From Actinoplanes regularis (GTDB taxonomy: Bacteria; Actinomycetota; Actinomycetes; Mycobacteriales; Micromonosporaceae), in the NCBI RefSeq assembly GCF_900188005.1, contig NZ_FZNR01000015.1, forward strand, positions 62,001 through 126,000: a DNA stretch of 64,000 nt. Reading direction: 5' to 3'. The notes under the pieces were generated by a model. It saw only the letters and a list, made by a program, of their open reading frames with translations. It was not told where the DNA came from and searched no databases. Below, in pieces: positions 24,776 to 34,460 of the stretch. Every line of letters begins with the position of its first letter. The first letter of the stretch is position 1. A program made the position numbers and the translations under genes.

Positions 24776-25133
24776 GGGGCCTCCTCAGAACGTACCTACT
24801 CTGCCAATGTCGGTCGGCCCCGAGTCACCGCTTCCACCCGAGGGCGGAAGCGGCCGGGAAAGCAGAAGACCTCGGCCGCGCACCGAGCCAGAAAGCTCAG
24901 AAGCGCATGCCGAGGCCCGCTCGACCGGTCATCGGCGTCCAAGGGAGGACGCGCCCCGTACAGGAAATATTCCCTGCTCGGGTGACCGGACCCGGCCATA
25001 GTCAATGACTCGGGTGGGAACCAGCGGGCTCCTCTTTCGCGCCCTGCCCAAGGGCAGGACGTGGTCGACTGCCCGCCAGTCTATCAGGCCCCTGAGCTGC
25101 CTCGGCACGCCCTCCCGGCCATTGCTCGGCCGG
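24776..25133 (-). promoter_or_regulatory. infC 5' leader
   Basis: 358 bp without a convincing gene. It ends in the infC ribosome site and contains the hairpin CCGCTTCC/GGAAGCGG (24828-24853), 50-75 nt before the ATC. TTGACT on the minus strand near 25003 could be a -35, but no matching -10 is clear. A 69-codon frame at 24796-25005 exists but shows no family features. A structured leader controlling the IF-3/L35/L20 operon is plausible. Confidence 0.4.
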
Positions 25134-25589
25134 TCATGCCTTGGAGGACGAATGCAAGGCCCGGAGGGTACGAACCCCGTCCACCGCGTAGTCCTTGTCG
25201 ACCGCCTGCAACGCGTGGATCGACACCTGCTCGTCGTCGAGCAGGTCCAGTTGCGCCCAGGGCGAGTTGCGGTCGAACCGCACCGCGCGGACCACGGTCC
25301 ACGGCAGGTCGTAGCCGCCGATCACGTTGCGCACGTGCACACCCTGGTCGTCCGCCGTGACCCGGGGCCGGCAGAACGTCAGGATGCCGAGGCCGATCAG
25401 CACCCCGAGACCGATCATGGCGGCCTGGTCGCCGCGCTGGAAGCTGCCCGAGCCGACCTGGCCGGCGTTCTCGAAGCCGGCCTGGCCGTGCAGTCCGAAG
25501 CTGAGCACGGTGAAGAGCACCACCACGGCGCCCGCCAGCGAGCCGGCGACCCAGCGGATCTTCTGTGGGCGGTAGATCACGTCAGCCAT
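25134..25589 (-). CDS. PH-domain membrane protein
   Basis: 151 residues. Two membrane segments (about 14-34 VAGSLAGAVVVLFTVLSFG and 58-75 MIGLGVLIGLGILTF) precede a C-terminal bacterial PH-like domain (GVHVRNVIGGYDLPWTVVRAVRFDRNSPWAQLDL). Function unknown. GTGATG at the start gives two options, GTG 25592 or ATG 25589; both overlap the hisG stop, so it is coupled to hisG. Confidence 0.8.
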   Translation of the reverse strand: MADVIYRPQKIRWVAGSLAGAVVVLFTVLSFGLHGQAGFENAGQVGSGSFQRGDQAAMIGLGVLIGLGILTFCRPRVTADDQGVHVRNVIGGYDLPWTVVRAVRFDRNSPWAQLDLLDDEQVSIHALQAVDKDYAVDGVRTLRALHSSSKA

Positions 25590-26431
25590 CACAACCTGCA
25601 GTTCGCGATATCGGTTACCAGAATGGCACGGGCGCCGAGTTCGTACAGCTCGTCCATCACCCGGTGCACCTGGCTGCGCTGGACCATCGCCTGCACGGCG
25701 ACCCAGCCCTCCCGGTGCAGGGGCGAGACGGTCGGCGACTCGATGCCCGGGGTCAGGCCGGTGGCCTGCTCCAACAGGTCGGCCCGGACGTCGTAGGCGA
25801 GCATCACGAAGTTGCGGGCGACCAGCACACCGTTGAGTCGCCGCAGCAGCTGGAAGGCGCCGGTCGGGGGCTCGGCCAGCCGGCCGATCAGCACCGCCGA
25901 CGAGCGCATCAGCGGTTCGCCGAGCGTGACCAGGCCGGCCTGGCGCAGCGTCGCGCCGGTCTCCACGACGTCGGCGATCAGGTCGGCGACCCCGAGCCGG
26001 ACCGCGTTCTCCACCGCACCGTCCAGCCGGACCACCTCGGCCTTCAGGTCGTGCTCGTCCAGGTAGCTGTTGACCACCCCGGGGTACGCGGTGGCGATCC
26101 GCTTTCCGCCGATCTGGTCGACCGAGGTCAGCGAACCGGCCGGGGCGGCCCAGCGGAACGTGGCGCCGCCGAACTTCAGGTCGAGCAGCTCGTTGGCCGG
26201 CACCCCGGAGTCGACCAGCAGGTCCCGGCCGGTGATGCCGAGATCCAGATCACCCGAGCCGACGTACGTCGCGATGTCGCGCGGCCGCAGGTAGAAGAAC
26301 TCGACGTTGTTGGCTTCGTCACGGCAGGCCAGGTCTTTGAGATCGGTGCGCTGACGGTAGCCCGCGTCCTTCAGCATCTGGGAGGCCGGCGCGGAGAGAG
26401 TGCCCTTGTTGGGAATGGCGATACGCAGCAT
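25589..26431 (-). CDS. hisG: ATP phosphoribosyltransferase HisG (long form)
   Basis: First, feedback-controlled step of histidine synthesis (ATP plus PRPP to PR-ATP). 280 residues; the C-terminal ACT-like regulatory domain (about 205-280) marks the long, HisZ-independent form. MLRIAIPNKGTLS, GDLDLGITGRDLL and the PRPP loop DLIADVVETGATLRQAGL are all present. Follows hisE by 41 bp with AAGGAGC as ribosome site. Confidence 0.96.
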   Translation of the reverse strand: MLRIAIPNKGTLSAPASQMLKDAGYRQRTDLKDLACRDEANNVEFFYLRPRDIATYVGSGDLDLGITGRDLLVDSGVPANELLDLKFGGATFRWAAPAGSLTSVDQIGGKRIATAYPGVVNSYLDEHDLKAEVVRLDGAVENAVRLGVADLIADVVETGATLRQAGLVTLGEPLMRSSAVLIGRLAEPPTGAFQLLRRLNGVLVARNFVMLAYDVRADLLEQATGLTPGIESPTVSPLHREGWVAVQAMVQRSQVHRVMDELYELGARAILVTDIANCRL

Positions 26432-26472
26432 TGACGTGCTCCTTCGTTCTCACGGACGGGTCGGGGCGCACG

Positions 26473-26736
26473 TCAGAGATGTCGGTACACGTCCTTGAGC
26501 TCGAGACCGGTAGCGATCATCAGAACTTGTGCCTGGTAGAACAGCTGCGAGAGCTCCTCGGCGGCCCGCTCGGGGCCCTCGTGCTCGGCGGCCATCCAGG
26601 ACTCGGCCGCCTCCTCGACGACCTTCTTCCCGATGAAGTGGACTCCGCGTTCGAGCGCGGCGACCGTGCCCGAACCAGGGGTCTGCTCCGCCGCCTTGCG
26701 TTGCAACTCGGCGAACAGTTCTTCGAACGTCTTCAC
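26473..26736 (-). CDS. hisE: Phosphoribosyl-ATP pyrophosphohydrolase HisE
   Basis: Second step of histidine synthesis. 87 residues, the normal size of free-standing HisE. All-alpha fold with GVHFIGKKVVEEAAESWMAAEHE, where the E-x-x-E pairs bind metal, and EELSQLFYQAQVLM. Starts the hisE-hisG-PH operon; divergent from the ABC importer with a 77-bp shared region. Confidence 0.95.
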   Translation of the reverse strand: MKTFEELFAELQRKAAEQTPGSGTVAALERGVHFIGKKVVEEAAESWMAAEHEGPERAAEELSQLFYQAQVLMIATGLELKDVYRHL

Positions 26737-26813
26737 GGGAACCGATTGTTGCAGCTCTTCACGGTTTGACTACGAACGACCCCAGCCCGTGGGACGTCTT
26801 CTAAGCTGCCCGC

Positions 26814-27683
26814 ATGGTCAGCCGTTTCACCCCACTCCTCGTGAGCGGCGCCGCGCTGGCGCTCGCCACCGTCACGGCCTGTTCCCCGGTCGAGGACGAC
26901 ACCACCACGTCCGCATCCCCCGCCACCGTGGCCGACGCCTGCCCGTCCGGCGCCCTCACCACGGTGACGAGCGGCAAACTCACCGTCGGCACGGACAACC
27001 CGGCGTACGAGCCGTGGTTCTCCGACAACAAGCCCGACAACGGAAAGGGCTTCGAATCCGCGGTCGCCTACCAGGTGGCCGCGCGGCTCGGGTACCCGAA
27101 GGACAAGGTCGTCTGGACACCGGTGACGTTCAACAACGCCATCGCGCCGGGGCCCAAGAAGTTCGACTTCGACATCAACCAGTTCTCCATCACCGACGAG
27201 CGCAAGCAGGCGGTCGATTTCTCCTCGCCGTACTACCTGGTCCGGCAGACTGTGATCACCACCAAGAAGTCCAAGATCGCTGGCGCCAAGTCGCTGGCCG
27301 ACCTGGCCGGCGCGAAGCTCGGCGCCCAGGTGGGCACGACCAGCTACCAGGCGATCACCGACATCATCAAGCCGACCACCAAGCCGTCGGTGTTCAACAG
27401 CAACGACGACGCCAAGGCGGCGCTGGAGAACGGCACCGTCGACGGCATCGTGGTGGACCTGCCCACCGCGTTCTACATGACCGGCGCCGAGCTGAAGGAC
27501 GGCGTCATCGTCGGCCAGCTGCCGCAGGTCGGTGTGCCCGAGCAGTTCGGCCTGGTGCTGGACAAGGGCTCGAAGCTGACCGGCTGCGTCAGCACGGTGG
27601 TCGATCAGCTGCGCCAGGACGGCACCCTCTCGGCGCTGGAGAAGACCTGGCTGTCCGACGCGGGAGCACCCGAACTCAAGTGA
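26814..27683 (+). CDS. Amino-acid ABC transporter substrate-binding lipoprotein
   Basis: 289 residues of family 3 solute-binding proteins. Signal peptide with lipobox VTAC (Cys23). GKLTVGTDNPAYEPWFSDN, GFESAVAYQVAARLG, DFDINQFSITDERKQAVDFSSPYY and a C-terminal DGTLSALEKTWL match polar amino-acid binders. -10 TAAGCT (26802-26807) lies 6 nt before the ATG, so the message is probably leaderless. Ligand not determinable. Confidence 0.92.
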   Translation: MVSRFTPLLVSGAALALATVTACSPVEDDTTTSASPATVADACPSGALTTVTSGKLTVGTDNPAYEPWFSDNKPDNGKGFESAVAYQVAARLGYPKDKVVWTPVTFNNAIAPGPKKFDFDINQFSITDERKQAVDFSSPYYLVRQTVITTKKSKIAGAKSLADLAGAKLGAQVGTTSYQAITDIIKPTTKPSVFNSNDDAKAALENGTVDGIVVDLPTAFYMTGAELKDGVIVGQLPQVGVPEQFGLVLDKGSKLTGCVSTVVDQLRQDGTLSALEKTWLSDAGAPELK

Positions 27684-28519
27684 CCCATGCACCAAGCGCT
27701 CGACAGCAGGAGCGGATCGCCTTCCGTCGCCGGCAGGCGATCCGCTCGGTCCTGCTCGCCGCTCTCTCCACCGCCGTCGTCGGCACGCTGCTCGCCGTCG
27801 GGATCACCGGGTCACCCGGCTGGCCGCGGGTCAGGCAGTCGTTCTTCGACCCGGACGTGGCCCGGAAGTTCCTTCCGGACATCCTGACCGGCCTCTGGCT
27901 CAACCTGCAGCTGCTCGTCTTCTGCGCGGTGCTGGCGCTCGCGCTGGGGCTGCTGATCGCGGTGCTGCGCACCATGCGGGGCGCGGTCTTCTTTCCGGTA
28001 CGGGCGCTGGCCACCGGCTACACGTACACGTTCCGCGGCCTGCCGCTGATCATCGTGATCTACCTGTTCGCGTTCGGCATCCCCGGCCTCCGGCTGCAGG
28101 GCACCCCCGACGTGCTGGTGCTCGGCGGGGCGGCGATCGTGATCACCTACGGGGCCTACCTGGCCGAGGTGTTCCGGGCCGGCATCGAGTCGGTGCATCC
28201 CAGCCAGGTGGCGGCGGCCCGGTCGCTGGGTCTCGGCTACCGAGCGACCATGCGTCACGTGGTGCTGCCCCAGGCCGTCCGGCGGGTCACTCCGGCGCTG
28301 CTCAACGACGTCGTCGCGCTGCAGAAGGACGTCGGGCTGATCTCGCTGGCCGGGCCGATCGACGCGATCCGGGCCGCGCAGATCGGCGTGGCCCAGTCGG
28401 CGAACTTCACGCCGTACATCGTCGCCGGTGTTCTTTTCGTCCTTCTCGCCCTGCCGCTGATCGCGGTCACCGACTGGGTGACGCTGCGCGCGGCCCGCCG
28501 CCAGAACGCGGGGACCTGA
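27680..28519 (+). CDS. Amino-acid ABC transporter permease
   Basis: 279 residues from a GTG overlapping the binding-protein stop (GTGA). A cytoplasmic basic N-terminus, then about five to six membrane helices; GLWLNLQLLVFCAVLALALGL, TYTFRGLPLIIVIYLF and the EAA loop EVFRAGIESVHPSQVAAARSLG identify the His/Glu/Gln permease family. It would act as a homodimer with the next gene's ATPase. Confidence 0.93.
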   Translation: MTHAPSARQQERIAFRRRQAIRSVLLAALSTAVVGTLLAVGITGSPGWPRVRQSFFDPDVARKFLPDILTGLWLNLQLLVFCAVLALALGLLIAVLRTMRGAVFFPVRALATGYTYTFRGLPLIIVIYLFAFGIPGLRLQGTPDVLVLGGAAIVITYGAYLAEVFRAGIESVHPSQVAAARSLGLGYRATMRHVVLPQAVRRVTPALLNDVVALQKDVGLISLAGPIDAIRAAQIGVAQSANFTPYIVAGVLFVLLALPLIAVTDWVTLRAARRQNAGT

Positions 28520-28520
28520 C

Positions 28521-29261
28521 GTGGTGCTCTCCTGCCAGAACGTGCGCAAGGTCTTCGGCGACCACGTGGTCCTCGACGACCTCACCCTGGACGTCGCGGA
28601 GCACGAGGTGGTGGCACTGATCGGTGCCTCCGGCTCGGGCAAGTCGACGCTGCTGCGCTGCGTGAACCTGCTCGCCGAGATCGACGACGGGACGATCCAC
28701 CTGGACGGCGAGGAGATCACCGACCCCCGGGCCGACCCCGATCTCGTACGGCAGAAGATCGGCCTGGTCTTCCAGTCCTACAACCTGTTCCCGCACATGA
28801 CCGTCCTGGACAACATCACGCTGGCGCCCGTCCGGGTGCACAAGCGGCCCGCCGCCGAGGCTCGCGACCAGGCCGTGCAGTGGCTGGAGCGGGTCGGCCT
28901 GGCCGGCAAGGCCGACGCCTACCCGGACCGGCTCTCCGGCGGCCAGCAGCAGCGTGTCGCGATCGTGCGCGCCCTGGTCAACAGCCCCCGGCTGCTGCTG
29001 CTCGACGAGGTCACCTCGGCGCTCGACCCGGAGCTGGTCGGCGAGGTGCTCACGATGATCCGCGACCTCAAGGGCGAGGGCATGACCATGGTGCTGGCCA
29101 CCCACGAGATGGGCTTCGCCAAGCAGGTAGCCGACCGCGTCGCCTTCCTGGAAGCCGGCCGGGTCCTCGAACAGGGGCCGCCATCACAGGTGCTGGGCGA
29201 CCCCGTCGAAGCGCGCACCCGTCAGTTCCTGTCCCGCATCATCGAGGCCGGCCGGTTGTAG
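28521..29261 (+). CDS. Amino-acid ABC transporter ATP-binding protein
   Basis: 246 residues, GlnQ/HisP class. Walker A GASGSGKST (35-43), Q-loop VFQSYNLFPHM, signature LSGGQQQR, Walker B LLLLDEVTSALD and the switch His in LATHEMGF. GTG start 1 bp after the permease stop. Completes a three-gene importer. Confidence 0.95.
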   Translation: MVLSCQNVRKVFGDHVVLDDLTLDVAEHEVVALIGASGSGKSTLLRCVNLLAEIDDGTIHLDGEEITDPRADPDLVRQKIGLVFQSYNLFPHMTVLDNITLAPVRVHKRPAAEARDQAVQWLERVGLAGKADAYPDRLSGGQQQRVAIVRALVNSPRLLLLDEVTSALDPELVGEVLTMIRDLKGEGMTMVLATHEMGFAKQVADRVAFLEAGRVLEQGPPSQVLGDPVEARTRQFLSRIIEAGRL

Positions 29262-29274
29262 CCCAGCCACAAAC

Positions 29275-29370
29275 GCATTGCGCCCGCCGACGTCGAGAGG
29301 CCCGAAAAAGGCTAGGCGGAGCCGTGGTCTTTTTCGGGCCTCTCGACGTCGGCCGCCAAGGGCGCAATGC
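29275..29370. repeat. Long inverted repeat between ABC operon and ribH
   Basis: Left arm 29275-29310 and right arm 29329-29370 pair over 25 bp (GCCGACGTCGAGAGG... ending in AAAAAG/CTTTTT), then a 6-nt bulge at 29354-29359, then another 11 bp (GCATTGCGCCC). The loop is 18 nt. It lies between convergent genes and can act as a two-way terminator, though it is much longer than needed and could derive from a small mobile element. Confidence 0.75.
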
Positions 29371-29402
29371 CCGCGAGCCGAAGGCGACGCCGATAAGCAC
29401 AG

Positions 29403-29882
29403 CTAGCCCAGCTTCTGGACCTCGCGGAGGGCGAGTGCGGCGTCGAGCACGGCGATCGTGCTCTGCCAGCCCTTGTCCTCGATCGAGTCCGCCAGACCCG
29501 CCCGGTCCCGGGCCTGGCCCAGGCTGTGCACGGTGAGCACGCCCTGCGCGACCGGCGTCCGCTCGTCCAGCGCGATCCGGGTCAGGCCGGCCGTGACGGC
29601 GTCGCAGACGTATTCGAAGTGCTGGCTCTCGCCCTTGATCACCACGCCGAGGGCGACCACCGCGTCACAACGCTTCGCTAGCGCCTGCGCGATCACCGGC
29701 AGTTCGACCGAGCCGGCCACCCGGACCACGTGGATCTCCGTGACGCCGCACGCCTCGGCAGCCGCCTTCGCCCGCTCGACCATGTGATCGACCAGGTCGC
29801 TGTGCCAGCGCGAGCCGACGATGCCGAGCCGCAGCCCGGCCGCGTCGACGGGCTGGGTGTGTGGATCACCGAAGCCGGCCAT
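29403..29882 (-). CDS. ribH: 6,7-dimethyl-8-ribityllumazine synthase RibH
   Basis: Penultimate step of riboflavin synthesis. 159 residues. GIVGSRWHSDLVDHMVERA, VRVAGSVELPVIAQAL, VALGVVIKGESQHFEYVCDAV and GVLTVHSLGQA are the lumazine-synthase core, including the catalytic His in the QHFEYV segment. Last gene of the rib operon; AGAGGGGGA ribosome site 48 bp after ribBA. Confidence 0.97.
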   Translation of the reverse strand: MAGFGDPHTQPVDAAGLRLGIVGSRWHSDLVDHMVERAKAAAEACGVTEIHVVRVAGSVELPVIAQALAKRCDAVVALGVVIKGESQHFEYVCDAVTAGLTRIALDERTPVAQGVLTVHSLGQARDRAGLADSIEDKGWQSTIAVLDAALALREVQKLG

Positions 29883-29930
29883 GATCTTCCCCCTCTATCG
29901 TCGTCATCATCACCGCAGAATCGGCCCGAG

Positions 29931-31131
<1,201 letters not shown>

Positions 31132-31139
<8 letters not shown>

Positions 31140-31731
31140 TGCGGCTCCCCAGCATCTTCTCGACGTACTTGGCGATCACGTCGACCTCGAGGTTGACCGG
31201 CTCGCCGATGGCCTTGCTGCCCAGCACCGTGTGCTTGGAGGTGGCCGGGATCATCCCGACCGCGAACGTGTCGTCGGTGACCGTCATGACGGTCAGCGAC
31301 ACCCCGTCCACCGTGATCGAGCCCTTCTCGACCACGTAGCGCGCCAGTTCCGCGGGGAGCGAGAAGGTCACGACCTCCCACTGGTCGGCGGGTTCCCGGC
31401 CGACCAGCTTCGCCACCCCGTCCACGTGGCCCTGCACCAGATGACCGCCGAGGCGGCTGCCGAGCGCGGCGGCCCGTTCCAGGTTCACGTTGCCCCCGAC
31501 CTTCAGCGCGCCCAGGGAGGAGCGCCGCAGGGTCTCGCCCATCACATCCGCGGTGAAAACGCCGTCGACGTTGTCGATGACGGTGAGACAGACCCCGTTG
31601 ACGGCGATCGAGTCGCCGTCGCGGGCGTCCGAGGTGACCAGCGGTCCCCGGACGGCGATGACGGCGGAGTCTTCATTGCCCTCGGTGAGGCTGATGACCT
31701 CACCCAACTCCTCGACGATGCCCGTGAACAT
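31132..31731 (-). CDS. ribE: Riboflavin synthase alpha chain RibE
   Basis: Dismutates two lumazines to riboflavin. 199 residues with two tandem lumazine-binding barrels (about 1-97 and 98-190): MFTGIVEELG, then NLERAAALGSRLGGHLVQGHVDGVA. Some databases call this gene ribC. Starts directly after the ribD stop. Confidence 0.96.
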
Positions 31732-32829
31732 TCAGTTGGCCTTCCAATCCGCTTGTGGGTGGTGGATGGGGTGGTCGGATGGCTTTTGGCGGAGCGTGGC
31801 GGTGAAGCGCAGGTCGCCCCCGATCTGCGCGATGTCGGTGAAGTCGAGCTCGATGGCGTCGGCGATGGTGCCGACACCCGCGTCGACCAGGGCGGAGGTC
31901 CCGGCGCCGAGCAGTTTCGGCGCGACGTAGCCGATCACCCGGTCGACCAGGCCGGCCGCGAGGAACGCGCCGGCCAGGGTCGGGCCGCCCTCCAGCAGGA
32001 CGCTACGGACGCCGCGGGCGTAGAGGCCGGTGAGCACGGCGTTGAGGTCGACCCGGCCGTCCGGCCCACGACCGGCCTCGGCCGCGGTGACGATCCAGGT
32101 GGGCGCGGCGGCGTCACGGACGCGGGCGTTCTCCGGGGTGCGCCCCTCGGAGTCGACCACGACTCGCAGCGGCTGCTTGATGGCGAGCGAGCCGTCCCGC
32201 AGGTCACGGACGGTCAGCTGCGGGTCGTCGGCGAGCACGGTGCCGACGCCGGCCACGATCGCGTCCACCGTGCCGCGCAGCGCGTGCACGTCGAATCGGG
32301 ACTCGGCCGAGCTGACCCACTGGCTGGTGCGGTCGGCGGCGGCCGAGCGGCCGTCGAGGGTGGCGGCGAACTTCCAGGTCACGAACGGGCGGGACCGGCG
32401 CACGGCGGTCAGCCAGGCGATGTTGCCCAGCTCCGCTTCGGCCCGGCGCACCCCGGTCGCCACCTGGAGGCCGGCGGCCCGCAGGGTGGCGGCGCCACCG
32501 GAGGCGACCGGGTTCGGATCGTCCACCGCGATCACCACCCGGCGCAGGCCGGCCTGGATCAGCGCCTCCGAGCAGGGGCCGGTGCGGCCGGTGTGGTTGC
32601 AGGGCTCCAGGGTGACGACGCAGGTGCCGCCGCGGACCCGCTCGCCGGCCTGGGCGAGCGCGACGATCTCGGCGTGCGGGCCACCTGCGTACGCGTGGAA
32701 GCCCTCGCCGACGACCTCGCCGTCGGCGCTGAGCAGCAGGCAACCGACCACCGGGTTGGGGCTGGTCGTGCCGAGGCCCCGGGCGGCCAGCGCGATCGCG
32801 CGGCGCATCGCCTCGTCCTCGGTCACCAT
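31732..32829 (-). CDS. ribD: Bifunctional pyrimidine deaminase/reductase RibD
   Basis: 365 residues from the ATG at 32829. Deaminase domain (about 1-145) with the zinc motif HAE in GGPHAEIVAL and PCNHTGRTGPC; reductase domain (about 150-365) with PFVTWKFAATLDGRSA and LLEGGPTLAGAFL. First gene of ribD-E-BA-H, about 145 nt downstream of the FMN riboswitch. In-frame codons before 32829 belong to the leader. Confidence 0.95.
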   Translation of the reverse strand: MVTEDEAMRRAIALAARGLGTTSPNPVVGCLLLSADGEVVGEGFHAYAGGPHAEIVALAQAGERVRGGTCVVTLEPCNHTGRTGPCSEALIQAGLRRVVIAVDDPNPVASGGAATLRAAGLQVATGVRRAEAELGNIAWLTAVRRSRPFVTWKFAATLDGRSAAADRTSQWVSSAESRFDVHALRGTVDAIVAGVGTVLADDPQLTVRDLRDGSLAIKQPLRVVVDSEGRTPENARVRDAAAPTWIVTAAEAGRGPDGRVDLNAVLTGLYARGVRSVLLEGGPTLAGAFLAAGLVDRVIGYVAPKLLGAGTSALVDAGVGTIADAIELDFTDIAQIGGDLRFTATLRQKPSDHPIHHPQADWKAN

Positions 32830-32972
32830 CTGCGTCGCATTCCTCTCGCGCGGTCTAGTCACGCGCGACAGGTTTGGGAGAAGACGCCAGGAATCGGACA
32901 CCGAGGGTACGCTTCGCGCGCCCCGGTCCGGATGCGGCCCTGATCAGGGCACACCCGTCCGACTCCGCGCGC

Positions 32973-33135
32973 TGTCTCCCATCCGGACTGTCTGACCGAG
33001 CTTTCGCCCGATCAACCGTCGGCCCTGGAGTCTCACCAGGTCCACCGGCCGCCTAGGAGGCGTCCGGGTCGCGGGCTTACCGCTGCTTTCGCAGCGGATC
33101 ACCGCCGGTTCGGAATTTCACCGAGTCCCGCCAGC
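32973..33135 (-). promoter_or_regulatory. FMN riboswitch (RFN element)
   Basis: Read on the minus strand: GGUGAAAUUCCGAACCGGCGGU near the 5' end, AAGCCCGCGACCCGG, GGUGAGACUCCAGGGCCGACGGU, and GUCCGGAUGGGAGA at the 3' end. These are the conserved RFN segments in order with paired arms between them (GCUGCGAAAGCAGC, CGCCUCCUAGGCG). It controls ribD-E-BA-H by FMN. No classic terminator follows before ribD, so translational control or Rho is likely. Confidence 0.95.
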
Positions 33136-33200
33136 GCGTGGTGGGTTAACCCCGAGTCTTGCACGCGCTCGCGGATTTGCCACCCCAGGCGTCGCGGATC

Positions 33201-34382
33201 TCACACCGGCTTGTCGACCATGGCCCCTACCAGGGCCGCCGCGTGCTCGACCTCGTCCTCGGTGTTGTAGTAGTGCGGCGAGAAGCGGACCAGCGGCGGC
33301 GGGTCGCGGTCCTCGGTGTCGAACTGCTGGTGTGCCGGCACGGTGCTGGTGACGTTCACGCCGTACTCGGCCAGCCGGGCGACCACCCGCTCGGACGCCA
33401 CCCCGTCGAGTTTCGCGGTGACGATCGCGCACTGCTCGCGGCCGAGGTCGTAGACGGTCACGCCGGGGGTGTCCTCGAGCAGGCCGCGCATCCGGTCGCC
33501 GAGCTCCGCGTTGCGCTTGCCGATCTCCACCAGCCCCAGGTTGAGGGCCTGGTCCACGGCCGCGCCCAGGCCGAGCACCGCCGCGTAGTTGAGCTCCCAG
33601 GTGGCGAACCGCCGCGCCCCCGGCACCCACCCGAAGCCGCGCGCGCCGTCCCACTCCGCCGACTGGATCTCCACGATGTGCGGGTCGAGCCGGTCCAGGA
33701 TCCCGTCGCGCACCCAGAGGAAGCCGGTGCCGCGCGGCCCGCGCAGGAACTTGCGCCCGGTGCCGCAGAGGAGGTCACAGCCGATCTCCGTGACGTCGAC
33801 CGGGAACTGGCCGACCGACTGCGTGGCGTCCAGCAGGTAGGGCACGCCGGCCGCCCGGGCCACGCGCCCCACCGCGGCGGCCGGGTTGACCAGGCCACCC
33901 GCGGTGGGCACGTGGGTCAGGCCGATCAGTTTCGTCCGGTCGTCGATCAACGCGGCGAGGGCCTGTGTGTCGATCTGCCCGTGCTCGTCGTTCGGCACCA
34001 CCACGACCTCGGCGCCCACCCGCCGCGCCGCCTGCAGGTAGGCCAGGACGTTGCTGCCGTACTCGTTGCGCCCGGTCAGGACCCGGTCCCCGGCCCGCAG
34101 CGGCACCGCGTAGAACGCCGCCTGCCAGGCGTGCGTCGCGTTGTCGAAGAGCGCGATCTCGTCGGCCCGCCCGCCGAGCAACTCGGCCAGCCCGGAATAG
34201 ACCGCGGCTACCCGGCCGGCGGCCGCGCCGGCCGCCTCGTAGCCGCCGATCTCCGCTTCCAGTCGCAGGTGCCCGACGACGGCGTCCAGGGTCGTCTGCG
34301 ACATCAGCGCCGCACCCGCGTTGTTGAGGTGAATCCGGTGGCGGCAGCCGGGCGTGCCGGCCCGAAGCGCGTCGACGTCCAT
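33201..34382 (-). CDS. Class V aminotransferase (cysteine desulfurase-like)
   Basis: 393 residues, PLP fold type I. N-terminal IHLNNAGAALM, middle TRKFLRGPRG-like segment GTGRKFLRGPRGTGFLWV with the PLP lysine, and YLLDATQSVGQFPVDV. The family includes NifS/CsdA-like desulfurases and isopenicillin epimerase-like enzymes; the conserved catalytic Cys loop of true IscS is not evident, so the substrate is open. Divergent from a TetR gene across 77 bp carrying two operators. Confidence 0.85.
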   Translation of the reverse strand: MDVDALRAGTPGCRHRIHLNNAGAALMSQTTLDAVVGHLRLEAEIGGYEAAGAAAGRVAAVYSGLAELLGGRADEIALFDNATHAWQAAFYAVPLRAGDRVLTGRNEYGSNVLAYLQAARRVGAEVVVVPNDEHGQIDTQALAALIDDRTKLIGLTHVPTAGGLVNPAAAVGRVARAAGVPYLLDATQSVGQFPVDVTEIGCDLLCGTGRKFLRGPRGTGFLWVRDGILDRLDPHIVEIQSAEWDGARGFGWVPGARRFATWELNYAAVLGLGAAVDQALNLGLVEIGKRNAELGDRMRGLLEDTPGVTVYDLGREQCAIVTAKLDGVASERVVARLAEYGVNVTSTVPAHQQFDTEDRDPPPLVRFSPHYYNTEDEVEHAAALVGAMVDKPV

Positions 34383-34423
34383 ACCCGCAGATTGTCAGAA
34401 CCGGGGGCTCGGCGCACCTGCCG

Positions 34424-34460
34424 TAGACACTGTCTACGGCGCTCTGGTAGACAGTGTCTA
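34424..34460. promoter_or_regulatory. Paired TAGACA(C/G)TGTCTA operators in the TetR promoter
   Basis: TAGACACTGTCTA (34424-34436) and TAGACAGTGTCTA (34448-34460), centres 24 bp apart. Each first half also serves as a promoter hexamer: TAGACA at 34424-34429 and at 34448-34453, 18 bp apart, placing the start at about 34460, the A of the tetR ATG. A bound dimer at either site would block transcription. Confidence 0.7.

Noticed and set aside
24796..25005. 69-codon minus-strand frame in the infC leader
   Set aside because: No ribosome site, no family resemblance, overlaps leader hairpin; kept as non-coding leader.
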